NCBI GenBank assembly: GCA_019745505.1
Contig: JAIETE010000003.1
Coordinates: 1 to 45,558, forward strand
Length of the DNA stretch: 45,558 nt
DNA from: Candidatus Obscuribacterales bacterium
Lineage (GTDB): Bacteria > Cyanobacteriota > Vampirovibrionia > Obscuribacterales > Obscuribacteraceae
Reading direction: 5' to 3'
The notes beneath the pieces were generated by a model. It did not search any database and was not told the origin of the DNA. It saw only the letters and a list, made by a program, of their open reading frames with translations. The position numbers were made by a program, and so were the translations under genes. Each line of letters starts with the position of its first letter. The first letter of the stretch is position 1. Shown here in pieces: positions 33,772 to 44,500 of this stretch.

Positions 33772-34722
33772 GTGCGTGGTAATGTTGTCTTGTTATCGCA
33801 CCGAGCACGGTGGCAATGGCGACATAGTATGCAAGAAGTATTGATTTATACCTGCCTTGCAATCTTTCTCTGGCTTGTTCTCAGCGCCATTCGTGGGCGC
33901 TTCGACTTTTGGTCGGCTGAAGTTTTGAAAGTCAGAGAGGGGGGCTACGTTCCACCAGAGCCCTATTTTCTTACAAATCTCCTTTGCCGCTCAGTTTGTT
34001 TTGCGCTGGGGTTTTTGGAAGTAGGTCCGATCAAGATTGTTGGAAAAGAGCGCCTTCCCGAGTCCGGCCCCCGGATAATTGCGCCTTTTCATACCGACGC
34101 AGGCGATGCATCCATAGTCTCCGCGCTAATCGGAATTTCTCCGATGTATTACTTGATTCGCACGACCGAGGTGCTGGGCTATCGAGGTTGGATTGCGACC
34201 ATGACCGGCGCCATTGCCGTTGATGAAGAATCGCAGGAAGGGCGAACCCGCGCTTTCAAGGCAGCCGTCACAGCGCTGGCGTCGGGGGGTCCGAACGCAC
34301 AACTGGTCATCTTTCCTCAAGGACAATTGGTTCCTGATGAAGTAATTCGCCGGCATGAATTCAAGTCCGGCACTATGGCTATTGCAAAAATCTGTGCCAG
34401 AAAGAGGAAAGAGCCAATCTGGATCGTTCCGGTCGGGGTGCACTACAAAACAGATCCGGCGGAAGCCACTCTTTTTCACAAAATGATTCAGGGCTTAGGC
34501 TTTAAGAAGTTTCGCAACCTCTTCGGACACCAAAATTACGGAGCTTACGCGGTAGTAGGAAAGCCTTTCAAAGTCACGCCGAAAACGCCATCGCTGGACG
34601 AAATCTGCCGTGGTCTGGCATTAGAGGACGACGCAGAAAAGGCCACCGATGCATACGTAAAACGACTGGCGCTGCTTCAGAAATCGGCGCTCAAGCGAAG
34701 CCAAAAGCCCTCAAAGCGTTGA
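33772..34722 (+). CDS. PlsC-like 1-acylglycerol-3-phosphate acyltransferase family protein
   Basis: Member of the LPLAT/PlsC superfamily, which transfers acyl chains to lysophospholipids or related lipids at the membrane. The HxxxxD motif is in PFHTDAGDAS, a variant of the FPEGTR substrate motif is FPQGQLVPDE, and PVGVHY follows. One hydrophobic segment near the N-terminus (VLIYTCLAIFLWLVL) anchors it. Two starts are possible: GTG at 33772 with AGAGGA 9 bases upstream (316 residues), or ATG at 33829 right before the hydrophobic segment (297 residues). Together with the desaturase it suggests a lipid-remodelling neighbourhood. The precise lipid substrate is unknown. Confidence 0.87.
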   Translation: MRGNVVLLSHRARWQWRHSMQEVLIYTCLAIFLWLVLSAIRGRFDFWSAEVLKVREGGYVPPEPYFLTNLLCRSVCFALGFLEVGPIKIVGKERLPESGPRIIAPFHTDAGDASIVSALIGISPMYYLIRTTEVLGYRGWIATMTGAIAVDEESQEGRTRAFKAAVTALASGGPNAQLVIFPQGQLVPDEVIRRHEFKSGTMAIAKICARKRKEPIWIVPVGVHYKTDPAEATLFHKMIQGLGFKKFRNLFGHQNYGAYAVVGKPFKVTPKTPSLDEICRGLALEDDAEKATDAYVKRLALLQKSALKRSQKPSKR

Positions 34723-34731
34723 CCGCAATCG

Positions 34732-35226
34732 CTACTTTTTCGACTTCTTCATCCAGCCTTGCTTGGCAAGGAAGTCATCGTAAAGCTCTTGTTGTGCGGG
34801 TTGCAGAAGCTTACGCACTCTCAAACGCATGAGCAAATACTGATCATTGATCTCGCCTCGAATCTGCCCCAACTCCCGCTGAGCGCAGAGGAGATCTTCT
34901 GCCGTGGCGCCAGTGCCCATGCCGGATAAGAACACTGTTTGTTTTTCTTTGAACTTCTTGCGCAGAGGCTCGATAATCGGTCTGAGCTCCTCGACTATTG
35001 CATTAATCTTCTTGCGTTGATCTTCATTGGCCTTTACAGCCTCAAGAATCATCGGCGTGTAATAACCATACGGTCTTTCAAAACCATCATTCGTTGCCGG
35101 TTTTGACTCATCGGCACCGACAGGCATATTCCATACCACCAACCCGACAAACAGGCAGAGGTACATTCCAACAATAAAAGTTTTAGTCACTCTTTCGAAC
35201 ATCAGCAGCCCAAAGCGAACGAACAT
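34732..35226 (-). CDS. exported Spy/CpxP-like protein
   Basis: About 164 residues from the ATG at 35226 (alternatives at 35313 and 35202). A signal or anchor segment FIVGMYLCLFVGLVVWN is followed by an all-helical charged domain: EDQRKKINAIVEELRPIIEPLRKKFKEK and LLQPAQQELYDDFLAKQ. The spacing resembles the LTxxQ repeats of the Spy/CpxP periplasmic chaperone family, but the motif itself is degenerate, so the assignment is tentative. It converges with the PlsC-like gene (9-base gap). The 364 bases upstream (35227-35590) contain no supported gene and no hairpin I could see. Confidence 0.7.
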   Translation of the reverse strand: MFVRFGLLMFERVTKTFIVGMYLCLFVGLVVWNMPVGADESKPATNDGFERPYGYYTPMILEAVKANEDQRKKINAIVEELRPIIEPLRKKFKEKQTVFLSGMGTGATAEDLLCAQRELGQIRGEINDQYLLMRLRVRKLLQPAQQELYDDFLAKQGWMKKSKK

Positions 35227-35590
35227 CGTTTCTAAGTGTATAGATGTATTTGTTGACGGCCGTCCAATAGAAATGTGCCCAAACGGCGGAAAAGGACGAC
35301 ATTTGACTTTCACAAGGGCGAAAAAGGGCTCAAAATTCGATTCCAGGGACTCTCATGAGGACATTTATTGGACGGATGGAACCCTAATCCTGCCCCATAC
35401 GAACCTTATCGGAACCTCAGCCTCGAGATTCGAAGTCTATGCGAATCCCGGTTGATCTTGCTGGATGCCATCAAATACGGTGCCGAAGCAAAAGACTAGC
35501 CACTGGAATTAGCACAAAGTGGTGCATGGCATTCAAACCGATTACCAGAGCCGCGCTATCTATCTATAAGGATGGATGCCCCGTTCGGCT

Positions 35591-36127
35591 CTACCAGCCG
35601 ATCCAGCACCAAAGGTATTTTTCCAGTTCAATCTCGTCTCGAATTTCAATGCCGTAATTGCCGACCAGAGGGATGGTAGGTTTGATTTTACGACTTTGGT
35701 CGATAGCATTGATATGCACGGCACACATAACATAGCCGCGGCGCTGGTAGAACCTCAATCCATCTATATTGTCGTTGGTCGTAATCATCCACATCCGGCT
35801 GCAAGCCTGTTTGCGCGCCTCTTCCTCGACGGACTCGATCAAAGCGGTGCCCACACCATGCCATTGGGACAACGCGTCCAAGGTGATCAGCTCACACTCG
35901 GCGTCACTAATATGATAGGTAGCCACTCCGACAGGTATGCCCCTTTCATAAGCAATGAATCCGGGCAGCTTTGCCGGCTCGTAAGCAACCCCGCGGGTGA
36001 CGACGAAACGCCCGCTCCATATCTCCTTCATCTTCTGGTTCAGCCACTCTCTGTGTTCTTCGCCGACCGGCTTTATTTCAAGAACCGATGAGGACTTCGA
36101 TGCTGCCGCTCGTTCTGTAGTCTGCAT
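35591..36127 (-). CDS. GNAT-family N-acetyltransferase
   Basis: 178 residues, cytoplasmic. Motif A appears as ITLDALSQWHGVGTALIESVEEEARKQ, and motif B as MITTNDNIDGLRFYQRRGYV, followed by a typical C-terminus (SRKIKPTIPLVGNYGIEIRDE). The frame is open to 36199, but the ATG at 36127 has AGGAG 9 bases upstream and is preferred. Small-molecule or antibiotic-type acceptor possible; substrate unknown. Confidence 0.88.
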   Translation of the reverse strand: MQTTERAAASKSSSVLEIKPVGEEHREWLNQKMKEIWSGRFVVTRGVAYEPAKLPGFIAYERGIPVGVATYHISDAECELITLDALSQWHGVGTALIESVEEEARKQACSRMWMITTNDNIDGLRFYQRRGYVMCAVHINAIDQSRKIKPTIPLVGNYGIEIRDEIELEKYLWCWIGW

Positions 36128-36456
36128 AACAATATGCTCCTTAGTGAAGCCGACCTTGAACCTGTCTGCAAGGAAGAAGACGCCAGATGGATGCCGCAAA
36201 GCTTATGTTCTAATTCTTCGATCGTAACACGCAAGGACCTTGAAGGGCCTTGTTCCTAAGTTATTAGAAGAGAAGCCTGGGTATTCTCATATTTAAGTCA
36301 AAAACGGCAGATTAATTCGTAGCGAAGAATTGAACTTTTTTGCCGCAGAATACGTATTTAAAAATATGCCCTGTGCAACGTCTGTTGTACGCGGACCGGC
36401 AAGAAAATGAAAGCCCATCGGCAAAGCGCACCCCATTGGCGATTTCGGACATCCAT
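36128..36456. other. intergenic region between divergent genes
   Basis: 329 bases between the GNAT gene and the DUF1800 gene. It must hold both promoters, but I could not pick convincing boxes. A TTG-initiated extension of the DUF1800 frame begins at 36340. No terminator or repeat is evident. Confidence 0.4.
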
Positions 36457-38229
36457 ATGCAAAACAGTGCAAGACATCCTGCAACACCTCTGCAGAAAGC
36501 CGGCTATATATTCATGGCTTTCCTGGCAGGTGCCGGTGTTGAGTCCGGGCTTTTCAGTCCGGAAGTTTCCGCAAGAGCGACAAACCCAAGTCAGACGAGA
36601 ATCAAAAGACCGGATTTCCTGGCCAAGAGCAATCGCCCAGACAGAATACAGAGTGCTGAAAAAAACTCGAGAGAGGGTATTGCACATCTGCTCAACCGAA
36701 CAACCTTCGGAATCCGCCCCGGAGATGTTGAACGTGTACAAGCTTTGGGCATCGAACGCTATCTGCAACAACAGCTATCACCAGATTCCATTGCGCTTCC
36801 CAGCGCCGTCGCTCAAGTGGCTCAAGTTCCGGCCCTTACCGAAACACCTCTCAATCTCTTTTTGAATTACGGCAAACCCGCTCTGAAAGCTCTGTCGCAA
36901 GGAGGAGGCAAAACTCCGGAGGACAAGAAGGCGCTGGGAAAAGTAGTGAGAGAAACCTACGGCAAGATGTATGAAGATGCAGCGACCGCGCATCTTAAAA
37001 GAGCGGTCGACAGCCCACGCCAATTGCAGGAAGTGATGACCGATTTCTGGTTCAACCACTTCAACGTATCCAGCGATAAGGGTCTCGATCACATCTGGAC
37101 CGGACAATACGAAGAATCAGCTATAAGACCTTATGCGCTGGGACGTTTTCGAGATTTGCTCGGAGCGACCGCACACCATGCCGCTATGTTGTTCTACCTG
37201 GACAACTGGCAAAACACCGCTGCTTCGTATCAACCAGTCTTCAATAATCCGAAAGCCAAAGGTCGATTCAAAGGCATCAACGAAAATTACGCGCGCGAAC
37301 TCATGGAATTGCATACTCTTGGAGTCGATGGCGGGTACACACAAAAAGACGTTCAAGAACTGGCCAGAGTTCTCACCGGACTGGGACTTCAACCCGGTGG
37401 CGGAGCGGGATTCGCCATGCGCAATCAGCAGTTGCGCCGCAGAACAATCGGACAAGGCGCACAGCTAGCGCAGCCTCAATTCACACAGGCAGGACAGCGA
37501 GGAATTCGCAATTACGGACAAATAGCCACGGCATCTTCGATTCCCGGAAATCCAAAAACCGGATCTTATTTCGATGCCCGCCGGCACGACAACGGCACCA
37601 AAGTAGTGATCGGACACACCATACAGCCTGGCGGAGAGAGAGAAATTGAAGAAGTACTGGACATCCTCGCCCGCCATCCCTCAACAGCACGCCACATAAG
37701 TTATAAGCTCGCCCAATATTTTGTCGCCGACAAACCTCCTGATTCGCTCGTGCAAAAAATGGCGGCCACCTTCACTCGTACAGACGGTCAAATCGCCGCA
37801 GTCCTGACAACAATGTTCGACAGCGATGAATTCTGGAGTCCACAAAACCGCAACAATAAATTCAAATCGCCGCATCGCTATGTCGTGTCCAGCCTTCGCG
37901 CTACCGATGCAAACATCGACAATGTCTTGCCTCTGCTCGCGTTTCTCAAACAATCGGGCCAACCGCTCTATAAATGCCTGACTCCCGACGGATACAAGAA
38001 CACTCAAGAAGCTTGGCTGAATCCGGACAGCCTGATCAACCGACTGAATTTTGCCACTGCCCTTGGTGCCAACAGACTGCCGGGCGTCCAGTTGAACAGC
38101 GGCAGAAATTCTGACATAACAGACAGTCTGGCAACAGTTTCCGAAAAAACAGTAACTGCCATAGAACAGGCCCAGCCTCAACTCAGGCAGAGCCTGGTTC
38201 TGGGCAGCCCTGAATTCATGATGTATTAG
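36457..38229 (+). CDS. DUF1800 family protein
   Basis: 590 residues from the ATG at 36457; the frame is open from a TTG at 36340 (629 residues). A hydrophobic segment near the start (AGYIFMAFLAGAGVESG) may be an export signal. The DUF1800 signature is clear: HLLNRTTFGIRPGDVERVQALG, FWFNHFNVSSDKG, NENYARELMELHTLGVDGGYTQKDVQELARVLTG, and FDSDEFW near the end. DUF1800 genes almost always stand next to a DUF1501 gene, as here (30 bases downstream). Biochemical function is unknown. Residues about 387-425 form a Gln/Arg-rich loop with several QP and RR elements. Confidence 0.92.
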   Translation: MQNSARHPATPLQKAGYIFMAFLAGAGVESGLFSPEVSARATNPSQTRIKRPDFLAKSNRPDRIQSAEKNSREGIAHLLNRTTFGIRPGDVERVQALGIERYLQQQLSPDSIALPSAVAQVAQVPALTETPLNLFLNYGKPALKALSQGGGKTPEDKKALGKVVRETYGKMYEDAATAHLKRAVDSPRQLQEVMTDFWFNHFNVSSDKGLDHIWTGQYEESAIRPYALGRFRDLLGATAHHAAMLFYLDNWQNTAASYQPVFNNPKAKGRFKGINENYARELMELHTLGVDGGYTQKDVQELARVLTGLGLQPGGGAGFAMRNQQLRRRTIGQGAQLAQPQFTQAGQRGIRNYGQIATASSIPGNPKTGSYFDARRHDNGTKVVIGHTIQPGGEREIEEVLDILARHPSTARHISYKLAQYFVADKPPDSLVQKMAATFTRTDGQIAAVLTTMFDSDEFWSPQNRNNKFKSPHRYVVSSLRATDANIDNVLPLLAFLKQSGQPLYKCLTPDGYKNTQEAWLNPDSLINRLNFATALGANRLPGVQLNSGRNSDITDSLATVSEKTVTAIEQAQPQLRQSLVLGSPEFMMY

Positions 38230-38259
38230 AAGATTCATTCGCAATGAGATGAAAGCACA

Positions 38260-39504
38260 ATGAATAGAAGAGACTTTTTAAAAGCGGCAGGTCTGGCGAC
38301 TGCTTCTCTGTTGATTCCCAGAGTCAGTGTCTGGGCAAAAACAGGCAGCCCGGAGGCGGGCACTGCTCAAACCAACAAACTGGTAGTCGTATTCCTGAGA
38401 GGTGCAATTGACGGACTAAGCGTCGTCATACCGTATTCAGACTCTACCTATTACAAGGTGAGAAATAATATCGCCGTTGCGCCGCCCGGAAACGAGTTCG
38501 GCGCGTTGGATTTAGACGGTCATTTCGGACTGCATCCGGCCCTTGCACCACTTTTGCCACTATGGAAAAACAAATCCCTGTCTTTTGTACTCAATACAGG
38601 CTCTCCGGATCCGACACGCTCACACTTCGATGCGCAAGACTACATGGAAAGCGGTTGCCCGGGCAGGAAATCCACGAGCACCGGATGGCTCAACCGATTG
38701 CTGGCGCAATTGCCAGATAATCACTCGCCGGTCCGCGCTCTCAATATTGGCTCGACAACGCCGCGTATTCTCCAGGGTCCGATTGCATCCGCGACATTCA
38801 AAGCCGAATTGAAAAGACGACGCAGTCCGATCGACAACGAATTAATCGCAGCCAGCTTCGAGCGCATGTACGAGGGGCGAGGAGACAGCCTGGAACGCGC
38901 GTTTCAAGACGGAATGGAAGCGCGAACAACCATCAACGAAAAACTCAGCAGCGAGCAGATGCAAGCAAATGGCGGCGCCATACAAGCGGCCCGATTCGGA
39001 GCCTTCGGAAGACAACTGGGCAAATTGATGAGCGAAGAGCCCAAAGTACAGGTTGCCTTTGTTGACCTGGGCGGCTTCGACACTCACGTAAATCAAGGCA
39101 ATGGAAAAGGTCAACTGGCCAATCACTTGCAAGTCCTCGGACACGGACTCAGCGACCTTGCCGGCGCACTAGGCGATACATATCAGCGAACCACAATACT
39201 GGTCATGTCGGAATTCGGACGAACAGTCAAAGAGAATGGAAACAACGGAACAGACCATGGTCACGGCAATTTCATCTGGGCGTTGGGCGGTGCCGTCGAG
39301 GGCGGCAAATTGATGGGTCACTGGGACGGTATTGCCGATCGCTCACTGTATGAAGGGAGAGACCTGCCTGTAAGGACAGACTTTCGCTCAGTGGTATCTT
39401 CTGTAATCGGCGAACACCTGCAATTATCATCAAGACAATTGCAATCAGTATTCCCGGACTTTCAAAGCAACTCCGATATGATGTCAGGACTTCTCAAAGG
39501 GTAA
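38260..39504 (+). CDS. DUF1501 family protein, Tat-exported
   Basis: 414 residues. The N-terminus MNRRDFLKAAGLATASLLI is a twin-arginine signal, so the protein is exported folded. The DUF1501 core, of the alkaline phosphatase/sulfatase-like fold, includes VVFLRGAIDGLSVVIPY, VDLGGFDTHVNQ, VMSEFGRTVKENGNNGTDHGHGN and a C-terminal VIGEHLQL segment. The His and Asp residues in GFDTH and GTDHGHGN are probable metal ligands. It forms a two-gene operon with the DUF1800 gene. Substrate unknown. Confidence 0.93.
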   Translation: MNRRDFLKAAGLATASLLIPRVSVWAKTGSPEAGTAQTNKLVVVFLRGAIDGLSVVIPYSDSTYYKVRNNIAVAPPGNEFGALDLDGHFGLHPALAPLLPLWKNKSLSFVLNTGSPDPTRSHFDAQDYMESGCPGRKSTSTGWLNRLLAQLPDNHSPVRALNIGSTTPRILQGPIASATFKAELKRRRSPIDNELIAASFERMYEGRGDSLERAFQDGMEARTTINEKLSSEQMQANGGAIQAARFGAFGRQLGKLMSEEPKVQVAFVDLGGFDTHVNQGNGKGQLANHLQVLGHGLSDLAGALGDTYQRTTILVMSEFGRTVKENGNNGTDHGHGNFIWALGGAVEGGKLMGHWDGIADRSLYEGRDLPVRTDFRSVVSSVIGEHLQLSSRQLQSVFPDFQSNSDMMSGLLKG

Positions 39505-39654
39505 GGTATCGAACATTCAGGCCTACCGAGTTAGTCCTAAAGAAGTTTCGACAATCATCCGTTAGGGTCTAAATCTAACCCATTCGAGTGCTTCTTGTCG
39601 GCAAAAAACTAAGCTAGGATGAGATGGTTTCCCGAATCTTTCCAAATTGTTCCT

Positions 39655-40752
39655 ATGAGCAAAAAACACCTGGCAATTCTTCTGATCGAGGACGACCCTA
39701 CTTTTGCGTCTGCATTGCAAGCATTACTGAAAAGAAAGTCCATTTTTTCTTTCGACTGTTCGCATGCGACCACGCTTGAAGATACGAACGCAATTATCAA
39801 CCAAAAGCAATTCGACGTCATATTGCTCGATCTGACTCTTCCGGACAGTAAAGGCATCGAGACTCTCAATGCCGTGCGCCGCAGAGGATATGCTTGTCCT
39901 GTGATTATTCTGACCGGTCAGGATGAAGAGGACCTGGGAATTCAAGCGATGAAGGCCGGTGCACAAGACTATTTGATCAAAGGCGAGATAGACGGGCGCC
40001 TGCTGTCACGAGCCATTACACACGCAATCGAAAGAGCTCGGCTCATATACGAGAGAGAAGATTTTCTCGCGACTCTTACGCACGATCTGAAAAATCCTCT
40101 CATTGGCGCCAATAGAGTAATTGAACTTCTGGCAGAAGAAAAACTCGGCGCGCTGAATGAAGAACAGATCAATCTTCTTTTCCACATCAAGAACAGTAAC
40201 TGGACGCTTTTGACACTGATTGGCAATTTGCTGGAGGTTTACCGTTTCGAAAAAGATCTCGCTACTTTATATTTCGAGCACACCAATTTGATGCAGATAG
40301 TCAACAACTGCATGCGGGAAATCGCCCCCATTGCCAGCGATCGCAATATACAAGTGCTTGCGGATATTCCGGATAATTCCGAAGCAGTTGTTCTTGCTGA
40401 TTGCGATTCACTCACACGAGTGCTTCGAAATCTCCTGGACAATGCGCTTAAATACACACCAACCGGCGGCGAGGTAAAAGTTTCGCTGTCGAGTTCAGCC
40501 GATCGCGTTTTGCTAAAAGTGAGCGACACCGGTCCGGGAATCCCGGAAGAAGACAGGAAGCATCTGTTCGAGCGCTTTTGGAGAGGACGAGCCAGCCGCC
40601 GACACACACCGGGCACCGGGTTGGGACTCTATCTCTGCCAACAGATCGTCTCTTTGCACAAAGGCACGATCAGCTGTACTTGTCCTGCCGACAAAGGCAC
40701 TTCTTTTCTTGTGGAACTACCTCGCGAAGTGAACATGCTCTCCAGCGCATAA
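39655..40752 (+). CDS. receiver-domain histidine kinase (REC-HisKA-HATPase)
   Basis: 365 residues from the Met at 39655 (a Met at 39619 is possible). The receiver (about 3-120) has ED in LLIEDDPTF, the phospho-acceptor in VILLDLTLPDSKG and K in YLIKGE. HisKA has its His in LATLTHDLKNPL (about 150), and HATPase_c has NLLDNALKYTP, DTGPGIP and GTGLGLYL. There is no membrane segment. The receiver in front of the kinase means it is likely controlled by phosphorylation from another kinase. It converges with cheR with a single base between the stops. Confidence 0.93.
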   Translation: MSKKHLAILLIEDDPTFASALQALLKRKSIFSFDCSHATTLEDTNAIINQKQFDVILLDLTLPDSKGIETLNAVRRRGYACPVIILTGQDEEDLGIQAMKAGAQDYLIKGEIDGRLLSRAITHAIERARLIYEREDFLATLTHDLKNPLIGANRVIELLAEEKLGALNEEQINLLFHIKNSNWTLLTLIGNLLEVYRFEKDLATLYFEHTNLMQIVNNCMREIAPIASDRNIQVLADIPDNSEAVVLADCDSLTRVLRNLLDNALKYTPTGGEVKVSLSSSADRVLLKVSDTGPGIPEEDRKHLFERFWRGRASRRHTPGTGLGLYLCQQIVSLHKGTISCTCPADKGTSFLVELPREVNMLSSA

Positions 40753-40753
40753 G

Positions 40754-41590
40754 TCACTCGGTTTTCTGATAAATCCGATAAGTGCGATCGATATCCAGCA
40801 GGTTCTTCCTGGGAGACATAGATCTTAACGACTCTTTGTCGCCTAAGATCAAGATGCCACCAGGTCTCAGGCTGTCCAGCAGCAAATTCAGCACGTGCTC
40901 TTGCAACGAGCGATTGAAGTAGATAAGAACGTTGCGACATAGAATCAAATCGAATTCATTGAATGTAGAATCGGTGACAAGATTGTGCTGAGCAAACACA
41001 ATATTTTTCTTCAGTTCTGCATTCATCATTGCATTCTCATGATCTGCAGTGTAGTAATTGGAGAATTCGGCTCTTCCTCCACCCGCCTGATAGCCTGACG
41101 TGTAGGCACGCATACGGCGCAACTGATAGATCCCCTTGCGGGCATTGTATAGCGAGCGCTCGCTCAGATCCGTAGCAAAAGTCAGAACTCTTCTACCGGG
41201 CAGCTCTTCCTTGAGAACTATTGCCAGTGAATAAGCTTCTTCGCCTGTTGAGCAACCGGCACTCCAAACCTTTGAAAGCTGTTTTTTTGCCAGAATAGGG
41301 ATTACGGTTTCTCTTATCAGCTGAAACAATGCTGCATCACGAAACATTCTGGTAGTTGGCAGAGAGAAAGATTCAATTAAGCCATCCAACTGCTTGTCGT
41401 TTTCCAGGAGTTTTTGCTTCAGCTCCTCAATCGAATCAAGATTCAATTTCTTTGCATATGCGCTAATACGCCGCGACAAAAATGTCGGACTGTAATCACG
41501 ATAGTCCAAACCAAATCGACGATATAGTTCCTGCAGCAAATCAACAATCAAACGCTCATTGACTGCCGAATGTGCAAAGGGGTCGTTCAT
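40754..41590 (-). CDS. cheR: CheR-type protein-glutamate methyltransferase
   Basis: 278 residues. The N-terminal helical CheR_N domain (about 10-80, with FLSRRISAYAKKLNLDS and FSLPTTRMFRD) is followed by the SAM-binding methyltransferase: WSAGCSTGEEAYSLAI (about 108-123), FATDLSERSLYNARKGIY, FDLILCRNVLIYFN, and LRPGGILILGDKESL. CheR methylates glutamates of chemoreceptors in classical systems, but no receptor, CheB or CheA is in the window. It follows the hybrid kinase with stop and start sharing one base (TGATG), so the two are translationally coupled and act together by inference. Confidence 0.92.
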   Translation of the reverse strand: MNDPFAHSAVNERLIVDLLQELYRRFGLDYRDYSPTFLSRRISAYAKKLNLDSIEELKQKLLENDKQLDGLIESFSLPTTRMFRDAALFQLIRETVIPILAKKQLSKVWSAGCSTGEEAYSLAIVLKEELPGRRVLTFATDLSERSLYNARKGIYQLRRMRAYTSGYQAGGGRAEFSNYYTADHENAMMNAELKKNIVFAQHNLVTDSTFNEFDLILCRNVLIYFNRSLQEHVLNLLLDSLRPGGILILGDKESLRSMSPRKNLLDIDRTYRIYQKTE

Positions 41591-44500
41591 CAGCCTTTGT
41601 AGAGCCAGACTCGCAGGAGTGAAATCAACTGGCTTCTGTCTACGGGCTTGGTGATGTAATCAGAGGCGCCGCTATCGAGACATTTCACACGATCACCCTG
41701 CATTGCTTTGGCAGTCACAGCAATGATCGGAAGGGAAGAAAACTCGCTTTGCGCTCGAATGGCGCGCATTGCTTCGTACCCATCCATTTCCGGCATCATG
41801 ACGTCCATGAGAACGGCTTCGACATCCTTATTCATCGAAAGTTTCTCGAGAGCATCTCGACCATTTTCGGCAGTAACAAGAGTCATTTGATACTTGCGCA
41901 GCACGGAGATAAGTGCATCAACATTGCGCGGATCGTCGTCGACGATGAGAAGCTTGCGTCCGACAAGAGTGCTATCTTCCTGGCGAACTTTGGTCACTAA
42001 TTGTTGTTTGGTAATCGGCAATTTGGCTTCGACACGGTGCAAAAATAATCCGACCTCACTGAGCAATCGCTCCGGAGAGTCGATATCCTTGACGATGTTG
42101 ATGCGGCCGAGAGCCTCCAGTTCAGCCTTCTCTCCTTCAGACAAGCCATGATTGCTAAAAACCAAAAGCGGGTTGGTGTTATTGCCGGAGAGATATTTCC
42201 TGGCAAGCGTCAAACCATCCATATCGTTCAAATTCATGTTTATGATTGAGCAATCAAAAGGCTTTTCGCCCCACATCTTGATTGCATTCTCACCATTCTC
42301 GACTGAATCGATGCTGAAATCTCCATTTTCCAGCAATTCGACGAGGCTTTGTCTCAGCTTATCATCGGACTCTGCGATTAACACAGCACCGCTCTTTTTT
42401 TCGAAAAACTTCTCGATCTTTTCAATTGCTTCATTGAGGGTGGCGAGGGTCACAGGCTTTTCCAGATAGCCGAGCGCCCCCAGGCTCATTCCACGATTCT
42501 GCTCACTTGTAGCTGAAATGATATGTACGGGAATGTGCCTGGTCTCCGGACTATTCTTCAATTGATCGAGAACAACCCAACCTTCAATATCAGGTAATTT
42601 CAAATCGAGCGTAATAGCATCGGGCAGCAAGCGATGGGCAAGAATCAGTCCGTCTCTGCCACGCATTGATACTACACCTTTGAATTTGCTCTTGCGCGCG
42701 AGGTCCAGAAGCATCTTTGCAAACGACTGATCGTCCTCGATTATGAGAATGACACGATCGCCCTCTTTGATATTCAGCCGGTCGTCGGGTATGTCCGCAT
42801 AGAGGAATGCATCTTCCTCTTTTGACTGCGCGCTTGATTCAGCCGGTGCTGTCCCGCCGACGGATGCACTTCTGCGCTTCGGCTCGATTTTGCCTTTGTA
42901 GGCGACCGGCAGATGCAACGTAAATGTGCTGCCTTTGTTGAGTTCGCTCTGGACATCGACCCAACCGCCCAGAAGCGCAGACAATTCGCGGCAAATCGAC
43001 AGACCAAGTCCGGTGCCCCCGAATTTTCTCGTCGAAGATGAATCGGCTTGATGGAATGCTTCGAATACAAGTGCTTGTTGCTCCGCGGCTATGCCGATAC
43101 CCGTATCGGTGACGGCGAAAGTGACAAAATCTCCGTCATGACCATTGCCTTCGGATGGCTTACCGGCTGAGATAGAAAGCGAAACACTGCCTCTTTCTGT
43201 AAACTTGAAGGCATTGCTGAGCAGATTATTCAACAACTGGAGCAACCGGCGTTCGTCTGTACGAATCATCCTCGGTGTATTGGGTGCCAATTTCAAATCG
43301 AATAGAATCTTTTTGCCCTCGGATACTTTTCGAAAGCTTCGCTCGACATCGAGAAGCACATCAGCCAATTCCACATTCTTAATGTCGGGTGTTACGCGTC
43401 CAGCTTCGATTTTGGAGAGATCGAGAATATCGTCTATGAGAGTAAGCAGAGTTTTGCCCGCCATATTGATACTTTTGGCAAAATCGATTTGCGATTCACT
43501 CAAATTGCCTTCTTCGTTTTCTGCAAGCAATTCCGAAAAAATCAACAATGAGTTGAGCGGGGTGCGCAAATCATGAGACATATTGGCGAGAAACTCTGAC
43601 TTATACTTGGAGGAAACAGCCAGTTGTTGAGCCTTGTCTTCCAGGCTCTGACGCATTCCCTCCAGCTCAATATTCTTTTCGAACACGAGAGCATTCTGCT
43701 CTTCCAGAGCATCGGCTTTTTGATGAAGCTCGTCGTTGATATGACGCAATTCTTCTTGCTGGGTTTCAAGCTCTTCCGCCTGAGACTCCAGCTCTTCTTG
43801 CTGCAGGCGCAGATCCTCATTGAGCTGTCGAGACTCTTCAAGCAATCTTTCGGTAATCTGCGCACCGGAAATAGCCGCGAACACCACACCCAGCAATCCG
43901 CACAATTCTTCGAGAAATGAGATTGAGCGCTCGGAGAATTGTCTCTCGGACGCCAGCTCCAATACGCCTCTTACACTTCCCTCAAATAGTATCGGCAAGA
44001 TGTAGACATCTGCAGCGCTGGATTGCGAAAGTGCAGATTTCACCTTAAACGACTCGGACGGAATACCTTGCAAATGAACCATTTTCCGGTCGATTGCACA
44101 TTGACCGATTGAACCGTCGCCAAAGCTGACCGTCAGGGGAATGCCGCTGTCTCGGCTACAGGCGAAGCTGCTTATCAAAAAAAGCGTATCGTCCTTCCTC
44201 TCTGAATCAACACAGTAGAGAGCAGCCTGTCTAGCCTCCACTAGTGGTGCCACAGTGTTGAGGATAATACTGCCGGCCTTTTCGAAATCTCGCTGCCCCT
44301 GCAAAAGCAGTCCGAATTCGTTGATATTCTTCTTTATCCAGTTCTGGCCGGTTTGCTCCATGTCATAGGCTTCGACGCGAGCTGTCATGCTGTCGAATGC
44401 TTCAGCCAACTCGCCCAGCTCATCCTTACTCCGGAGATTGATACGGTGGTCATAGTGACCATCGCCGATTTTCTTGGTACCTTCGAGCAAAGCGGTAATC

